Shown here piece by piece: positions 59,803-64,000 of a DNA stretch of 64,000 nucleotides. Made by a program: the position numbers and the translations under genes. Source of the stretch: an uncultured Nonlabens sp. (GTDB lineage Bacteria > Bacteroidota > Bacteroidia > Flavobacteriales > Flavobacteriaceae); the NCBI GenBank assembly GCA_947491755.1, contig CANLKV010000001.1:124001-188000 (forward strand), read 5' to 3'. Positions within the stretch are counted from its first letter, which is position 1. Every line of letters starts with the position of its first letter. Under the pieces are notes generated by a model that saw only the letters and a list, made by a program, of their open reading frames with translations, was not told the DNA's origin and made no database searches.

Positions 59803-60291
59803 ATGGGTTCACACAAACTAATGGATTGGGATATGGACGATGAGCCGTTTGTGCTCATAGGAATGCATTCTACCATAGAGCCTTACCGGATGGCTTACTT
59901 TATCAATAAGCATTTGAAAGTCTCTTTCAAACGACAAGATAGAGATCAAGATATTACCCTTAAAGGGTATGTAGCACAGTTCCCAGTGTACCATTATAAA
60001 GATAACGATGAGAATGCATCGATATATCTTGTGCCTAACCATTGTAGAGCACAAATAAAATCTACCGCTAGCGCAGGTGGATTGTTTCAAGTGAACCAGA
60101 TGGAGCAAATAAAGACGACATTAATTAAAGAATATCGCACTGTAGACTATTTTTTAAAAATTGAAAAAGATCCAGAAGCGTTCCCTTTAAAAAAAATGTT
60201 GAGTGAGTTGAATGAAATACCACCAGTAATATCAGTGTATCCTACTGATATTGCTGTTATAAAAAATAAGGATTATTTAATTTTTGAATAA
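59803..60291 (+). CDS. IPExxxVDY family protein
   Basis: A 162-aa soluble protein of a Bacteroidota-specific family. The signature segment here reads IKEYRTVDYFLKI (about residues 106-118), close to the family name. Other conserved parts are FVLIGMHSTIEPYRMAYFIN and FPVYHYKDNDENASIYLVPN. It abuts pyk with 1-nt overlap (TAATG), and the rnc-IPExxxVDY-pyk order is common in flavobacteria. Function unknown. A TACCTTTA box at 59782 may be its promoter. Confidence 0.87.
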   Translation: MGSHKLMDWDMDDEPFVLIGMHSTIEPYRMAYFINKHLKVSFKRQDRDQDITLKGYVAQFPVYHYKDNDENASIYLVPNHCRAQIKSTASAGGLFQVNQMEQIKTTLIKEYRTVDYFLKIEKDPEAFPLKKMLSELNEIPPVISVYPTDIAVIKNKDYLIFE

Positions 60292-61724
60292 TGAGCAATA
60301 CATTGAAGAAGACTAAAATTGTGGCTACCCTAGGTCCTGCCACCGCAAAGAAAGAAGTATTACTAGACATGATACGCGCTGGTGTTAATGTGTTTAGAAT
60401 AAACTTCTCACATGCAGACCATCAAGATGTAAAAGAACGCGTGCAAATGATACGCGATTTGAATAAAGAACATGGATTTGCTACAGGTATTTTAGGAGAC
60501 TTGCAAGGGCCTAAATTACGTGTAGGTGTGATGAGTGAAGAGGTGGTTGTAAAACCAGGGGATCAAATCACATTTTCTACAGGAAAACCATTCAAAGGCA
60601 CTGCAGAACGCGTTTATATGAACTATGAACAATTCCCTCGTGATGTAAAGGCTGGCGAGCGCATCCTTCTAGATGATGGTAAATTGATTTTTGAGGTGGT
60701 AAAAACTGACGGTGAACAAAACGTATTAACCAAAGTTATTCAAGGTGGTCCCCTACGATCTAAAAAAGGGGTAAATCTACCACAGACTAATGTATCCCTA
60801 CCTGCACTAACTGAAAAGGATATAGTAGATGCAAAATTTGCCTGCGAGTTACAGGTGGACTGGATGGCTTTATCTTTTGTACGACACAGCCGGGACTTGA
60901 TCGAGCTGCAAGACTTAATTAAAGAACACTCTGAACATAAAATTCCTATTGTTGCAAAAATTGAAAAGCCAGAAGCGGTTAAAAACATCGACAAGATTGT
61001 TGCTTACTGTGATGGTTTGATGGTAGCGCGTGGTGATCTAGGAGTAGAAATTCCTGCACATGAAGTACCATTGATACAAAAGCAGCTGGTTCTCAAAGCA
61101 AAAACTGCTCGCATCCCGGTAATCATAGCAACACAAATGATGGAAACCATGATTACAAGCCTTACTCCCACTAGAGCCGAGGTTAATGATGTGGCAAACT
61201 CTGTTATGGACGGTGCAGATGCTGTGATGCTTTCTGGAGAGACCTCTGTCGGGCAATACCCAGTACAAGTAATTGAAAAAATGGCCAGTATATGCCGCAG
61301 TGTAGAAGATAGTGAGCTCATAAAGGTGCCACATGCAGCGCCGCATATTAAAACGAAGCGCTATATTACAAAATCCATCTGCTATCATGCTGCAAAAATG
61401 GCTGATGAAATCAACGCCAAAGCCATTACTACCATGACAAATTCTGGTTACACAGCCTTTCAAATAAGTGCGTGGAGACCAGCCTCACACATCTTAACGT
61501 TTACCAGTAACGAGCGTATATTAACACAGCTGAGTTTGTTGTGGGGCGTACAGGCCTTCCGTTATGACCGTTTTGTTAGCACAGATGAAACCATTGCAGA
61601 CGTCAATCAATTTGCCGCTGATAAAGACTTTGTAGAGAAAGGTGATTTCTTGATTAATCTTGCCGCCATGCCAGTAACCGATAAAGGAATGGTTAACACG
61701 TTACGAGTCAGCGAGATTGAATAG
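60291..61724 (+). CDS. pyk: Pyruvate kinase
   Basis: Last step of glycolysis. 477 aa: KTKIVATLGPATAKKEVLL start, FRINFSHADH, substrate/metal motif IVAKIEKPEAV, GLMVARGDLGVEIPAHEVP, and PVIIATQMMETMI. Both the barrel B domain (about 70-170) and the C-terminal allosteric domain are present. Translationally coupled to the IPExxxVDY gene and followed by a strong terminator. Confidence 0.98.
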   Translation: MSNTLKKTKIVATLGPATAKKEVLLDMIRAGVNVFRINFSHADHQDVKERVQMIRDLNKEHGFATGILGDLQGPKLRVGVMSEEVVVKPGDQITFSTGKPFKGTAERVYMNYEQFPRDVKAGERILLDDGKLIFEVVKTDGEQNVLTKVIQGGPLRSKKGVNLPQTNVSLPALTEKDIVDAKFACELQVDWMALSFVRHSRDLIELQDLIKEHSEHKIPIVAKIEKPEAVKNIDKIVAYCDGLMVARGDLGVEIPAHEVPLIQKQLVLKAKTARIPVIIATQMMETMITSLTPTRAEVNDVANSVMDGADAVMLSGETSVGQYPVQVIEKMASICRSVEDSELIKVPHAAPHIKTKRYITKSICYHAAKMADEINAKAITTMTNSGYTAFQISAWRPASHILTFTSNERILTQLSLLWGVQAFRYDRFVSTDETIADVNQFAADKDFVEKGDFLINLAAMPVTDKGMVNTLRVSEIE

Positions 61725-61744
61725 GCGGTTATTTTACAAAATTA

Positions 61745-61783
61745 AACAACCCGGTAAGCACTAGCTTACCGGGTTGTTTTTTT
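61745..61783 (+). terminator. Intrinsic terminator after pyk
   Basis: AACAACCCGGTAAGC (61745-61759) and GCTTACCGGGTTGTT (61764-61778) form a 15-bp stem with loop ACTA, followed by seven T. Confidence 0.95.
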
Positions 61784-61866
61784 ATAAATCAGGTTATCAA
61801 TATAGATTTTTTATAAATGAACCCACTTAACTAATGCTTTACCTGCTATTCAAATCTGGACCGCAT

Positions 61867-62952
61867 TCAAAAATTAAACTCCAGTTGCACTTCTACGGGT
61901 TCTTGTGACTCGTTGACTTCTGTATTAAGATTACTTAAGGATAAGCCTAGCAAGCGCACACTTTCTCTAAAGGGTTCCTGGCGCACTAGCTCTTGAGCAA
62001 TAGTAAGAATGTCTTTCTTTTTATTAATATGACTGGTTAATGTCTTGCTGCGCGTTTGCATTTTAAAATCGCTGTATTTTATTTTTAAGGTTACTGTTTT
62101 ACCGGCCACGTCGTTTTTTGCAAGTCTTTTTTCTATTTCGGTAGCGATTTGATCCAGGCGTTCCATCATAAAGATTTCACTGGAAATATTATCAGAAAAA
62201 GTACGCTCTGCTCCCAGTGACTTTCTTATACGGTCTGGTTTTACTTGACTGCGATGAATACCACGAACGATATCGTAATAATATAACCCACTCTTCCCAT
62301 AATGCTGAGCTAGAAATTCTTTGGACTTTTTCTTCAAATCAGCGCCTTTAAAAATGCCATGCTCATACATTTTTGCGGCAGTAACCTTTCCTATACCATG
62401 AAACTTGCGGATTTCTAACTGTTCTAAAAACTCAAGAACCTCTTCTGGTAGTATGGTTTTCTGTCCGTTAGGCTTATTATAATCGCTAGCAACTTTTGCA
62501 ACAAACTTATTGATAGATATACCAGCACTAGCGGTAAGCCCTGTAGTTTGATAAATACGCCTCCTTATGTCATAAGCAATTATGGTAGCACTGGGATAAT
62601 TCAATTTGTTTGTTGTGACATCAAGATAGGCCTCGTCCAGTGATAATGGCTCTACTAGATCTGTGTAATCGTGAAATATCTCCCTTATTTGCTGGGATAC
62701 TTCCCGGTAGCGTTCAAATCTTGCTTTAACAAAGATGAGGTCTGGACATAGTCGTGCCGCGGTAACGCTGGGCATGGCACTGCGCACCCCATATTTCCTT
62801 GCTTCATAACTTGCTGCGGCCACAACCCCACGCTTACTGCTGCCCCCTACAGCCAGCGGCTTGCCCTTCAACTCTGGCGCGTCCAGTTGTTCTACAGATG
62901 CATAAAAGGCATCCATATCTACATGTATTATTTTACGTTGTTCCTGTTCCAC
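61867..62952 (-). CDS. dinB: DNA polymerase IV
   Basis: Y-family translesion polymerase. 361 aa: HVDMDAFYASVEQ with catalytic Asp, AASYEARKYGVRSAM, SLDEAYLDVT (Asp-Glu pair), helix-hairpin-helix region FHGIGKVTAAKMYEHG, little-finger domain, and a C-terminal VQLEFNF beta-clamp binding motif. The start has to be GTG (62952) because the first ATG lies inside the catalytic motif. A TAATTTTG box sits 4 nt before the GTG. No LexA-type box was recognised. Confidence 0.95.
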   Translation of the reverse strand: MEQEQRKIIHVDMDAFYASVEQLDAPELKGKPLAVGGSSKRGVVAAASYEARKYGVRSAMPSVTAARLCPDLIFVKARFERYREVSQQIREIFHDYTDLVEPLSLDEAYLDVTTNKLNYPSATIIAYDIRRRIYQTTGLTASAGISINKFVAKVASDYNKPNGQKTILPEEVLEFLEQLEIRKFHGIGKVTAAKMYEHGIFKGADLKKKSKEFLAQHYGKSGLYYYDIVRGIHRSQVKPDRIRKSLGAERTFSDNISSEIFMMERLDQIATEIEKRLAKNDVAGKTVTLKIKYSDFKMQTRSKTLTSHINKKKDILTIAQELVRQEPFRESVRLLGLSLSNLNTEVNESQEPVEVQLEFNF

Positions 62953-62956
62953 TACA

Positions 62957-62964
62957 CAAAATTA
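62957..62964 (-). promoter_or_regulatory. Minus-7 box TAATTTTG, 4 nt before the dinB GTG start
   Basis: Exact TAnnTTTG match followed by TGTA and GTG; same geometry as tatD and the ArsC-like gene. Predicts a leaderless mRNA beginning at GTG. Confidence 0.6.
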
Positions 62965-63217
62965 GTCGTTTCACAAGGGATGTCCTTTTGCAAATGATGG
63001 AGTTTTAAGCTCCCATAAGCATATTTCTATGGGTTACATGAGTTGCCGTTTGCTTGGACAAACCTACACGCATTATTTGATCTAATTCCCTAGATTAAAA
63101 AAAGTATAGCAATCCGTTAGATTGGCGCGATCATAATGATCACTACGCTCTTTCACTATAATTTTCTAGCAGCGGTACAGGCTCCATCTGTAGAGCTGTG
63201 ATGCGATCCATACCTAT
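62965..63217. other. Intergenic region upstream of dinB
   Basis: No reading frame. Contains a bulged hairpin ACAG-(G)-CTC / GAG-CTGT at 63177-63199 just before the structured element. Nothing else recognised. Confidence 0.45.
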
Positions 63218-63330
63218 GCGTTAGGGATTGAAATGAAAATCCTTTAAAACACGCCATCTGCGTGGTTAAAGATTGCAGTGTAAAGCCCGACCAGCGAGAG
63301 CCTTGAGCGAGGTGGTAACGCCCTAAAAAC
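63218..63330 (+). ncRNA. Candidate structured noncoding element (GGGATTG ... AACGCCC type)
   Basis: TTAGGG (63221-63226) can pair with CCCTAA (63321-63326) to close an element of about 106 nt. Inside are a hairpin CACGC-CATCT-GCGTG (63250-63264), a repeated word (GATTGAAATG at 63227 and GATTGCAGTG at 63271), the segment AAAGCCCGACC, and AACGCCC before the closing strand. There is no open reading frame. From memory, similar sequences (GGGATTGCAGTG ... AAAGCCCG ... TAACGCCC) recur between genes in flavobacterial genomes, but I cannot give a family name. The strand given is the one that reads GATTG...GCCC; actual transcription is unknown. Confidence 0.5.
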
Positions 63331-63399
63331 AGGTGGAATAATCGATGAATTGTGATGAATATAAGAGATCGATAGGTGCTGAATGTCTAATTTAGAACT

Positions 63400-64000
63400 A
63401 TGAAAAAAAAGGGGCTGAGTGCCATTGTTGCTGGCGCTACTGGACTTACTGGATCAATACTGCTACAGCAATTGCTAGATGATTCTAGATATGATGTGGT
63501 GATTACGCTTTCGCGAAAGCGGATACCACAAAAACACCCTAAACTAAATTCTTTTGAGGTGGATTTATTGAATCCTGTCACCTATGAGAATTATTTAAAA
63601 GGCGATCATTTATTTATCTGTACGGGAACCACCAAGGCCAAAACCCCAGATCCTGACCTCTATTACCAGATTGAACATGATTTACCATTAACTGTAGCCC
63701 AGGTAGCTATGAAAAACCAGGTACCATGCGTGGTTGCTATCTCTGCCCTGGGGGCAAATCCAGACAGTCGATTTTTATATAATAGAGGTAAAGGCGCGAT
63801 GGAGCGCGATATTGCACAACTGGACCTGGATCGAGTGTACTTTGTGCAACCAGCACTAATAGGTGGCAAACGGGAAGAGAATAGAGCCTTTGAAACATTC
63901 TGGAAAAAAGTACAACGCCTTATTGATCCATTGCTAGTAGGTAGCTTGAAAAAATACCGAACCATCCATCCAAAAATCATCGCATGTGCGATGATTGAAA
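63400..64000 (+). CDS. NAD(P)-binding Rossmann protein, HTATIP2/YbjT-like (3' end cut by window edge)
   Basis: The first 200 codons of an atypical short-chain dehydrogenase-like protein. NAD(P) motif AIVAGATGLTGSILLQQLL (residues 8-26), then VVAISALGANPDSRFLYNRG with the conserved SALGA and a YNRxKG variant of the YxxxK motif, and YFVQPALIGGKRE. These fit the HTATIP2/oxidoreductase-like family. A perfect palindrome lies at residues about 36-41, read as TLSRKR, directly where relatives have a V-x-LSRR-type strand end. The frame is open at base 64000. Confidence 0.82.
   Translation, partial: MKKKGLSAIVAGATGLTGSILLQQLLDDSRYDVVITLSRKRIPQKHPKLNSFEVDLLNPVTYENYLKGDHLFICTGTTKAKTPDPDLYYQIEHDLPLTVAQVAMKNQVPCVVAISALGANPDSRFLYNRGKGAMERDIAQLDLDRVYFVQPALIGGKREENRAFETFWKKVQRLIDPLLVGSLKKYRTIHPKIIACAMIE
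63506..63521. repeat. Dispersed palindrome copy 18 (perfect, inside the NAD(P)-binding gene)
   Basis: CGCTTTCGCGAAAGCG read as T-L-S-R-K-R, the same frame as in the DUF3050 gene. Confidence 0.97.

Noticed and set aside
920..63521. The repeated CGCTTTCGCGAAAGCG as a CRISPR repeat or a REP/BIME element
   Set aside because: Copies are single and kilobases apart without spacers or clusters, and half are within genes in three frames. No RAYT-type transposase or cas gene is present.
920..63521. The palindrome as an intrinsic terminator
   Set aside because: No copy is followed by a T tract on either strand, and many are inside genes. Real terminators nearby (29886, 41922, 61745) have different stems.
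1..64000. Genomic island, prophage or insertion sequence
   Set aside because: No transposase, integrase, phage gene or long repeat was found, and gene content is core metabolism, repair and envelope throughout.

Overview
This window is a piece of chromosome from a marine-type member of the Bacteroidota, family Flavobacteriaceae. The evidence is gene content and promoter type. There is a type IX secretion protein (PorZ), two SusC/Oar-like or haemoglobin-type TonB-dependent receptors, and several family-restricted proteins (DUF6252, THC0290_0291, IPExxxVDY, CCC-motif, DUF3050). Synteny blocks such as tatD-acyltransferase-ansA-tRNA-exbB, rpsP-rimM-trmN6, porZ-recO, purN/acpP-fabF-rnc-pyk fit the same group. 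Many starts are preceded by a TAnnTTTG minus-7 box. The genus is not certain. No phage, transposase, integrase, CRISPR array or rRNA operon was seen; this is an ordinary core-genome region.

Layout. 1-4240 (minus strand): tatD, an acyltransferase, L-asparaginase, tRNA-Ser(GGA) and a truncated exbB. 4416-5666: a retropepsin-like protease convergent with a DUF6252 lipoprotein. 5802-7654: rpsP-rimM-trmN6. 7778-10534: glutaryl-CoA dehydrogenase, a small lipoprotein, DUF3050. 10513-13755: Fe-S carriers (NifU-like, Mrp), a CBS protein, GreA/B-like factor, DUF2237, thioredoxin. 13946-17966: uvrC and a patatin-BamA-type protein. 18164-25961: an aromatic amino-acid catabolism group (hmgA, hppD, tryptophan 2,3-dioxygenase) followed by an M23 peptidase and pgi. 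26079-29866: an Oar-like TonB receptor and a small membrane protein. 30079-36358: mfd, a flavoprotein disulfide reductase, a TspO-like protein, pdeM. 36445-41849 (minus): porZ-recO-TonB receptor. 42023-48599: gdhA, THC0290_0291, cystathionine synthase/lyase, ArsC-like, EamA transporter, two paralogous unknowns, thioesterase. 48688-55678: MATE pump, ferrochelatase, Zn-ribbon protein, M28 peptidase with membrane domain, epimerase, porin-like barrel. 55720-61724: CYTH, RNase HI, purN, then acpP-fabF-rnc, IPExxxVDY and pyk. 61867-64000: dinB, a structured noncoding element and a truncated NAD(P)-binding protein.

The outstanding signal is a dispersed 16-bp perfect palindrome, CGCTTTCGCGAAAGCG. I count 18 copies (10 perfect, 5 sharing one identical single-base variant, 3 more diverged) in 64 kb, about one per 3.6 kb. 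Nine lie between genes, six of them within about 60 nt after a stop codon. Nine lie inside genes and are read in all three frames without breaking them (RFRES-, LSRKR- and AFAKA-type peptides). The copies are single, have no mobile-element context, and in several proteins appear to preserve alignment length. This looks like a genome-wide signal maintained in place (comparable in kind to HIP1, uptake sequences or segregation motifs), not an inserted element. A second candidate is a roughly 110-nt structured noncoding element at 63218-63330. A third theme is a set of genes whose start codon sits exactly 4 nt after a TAnnTTTG box, which predicts leaderless mRNAs.
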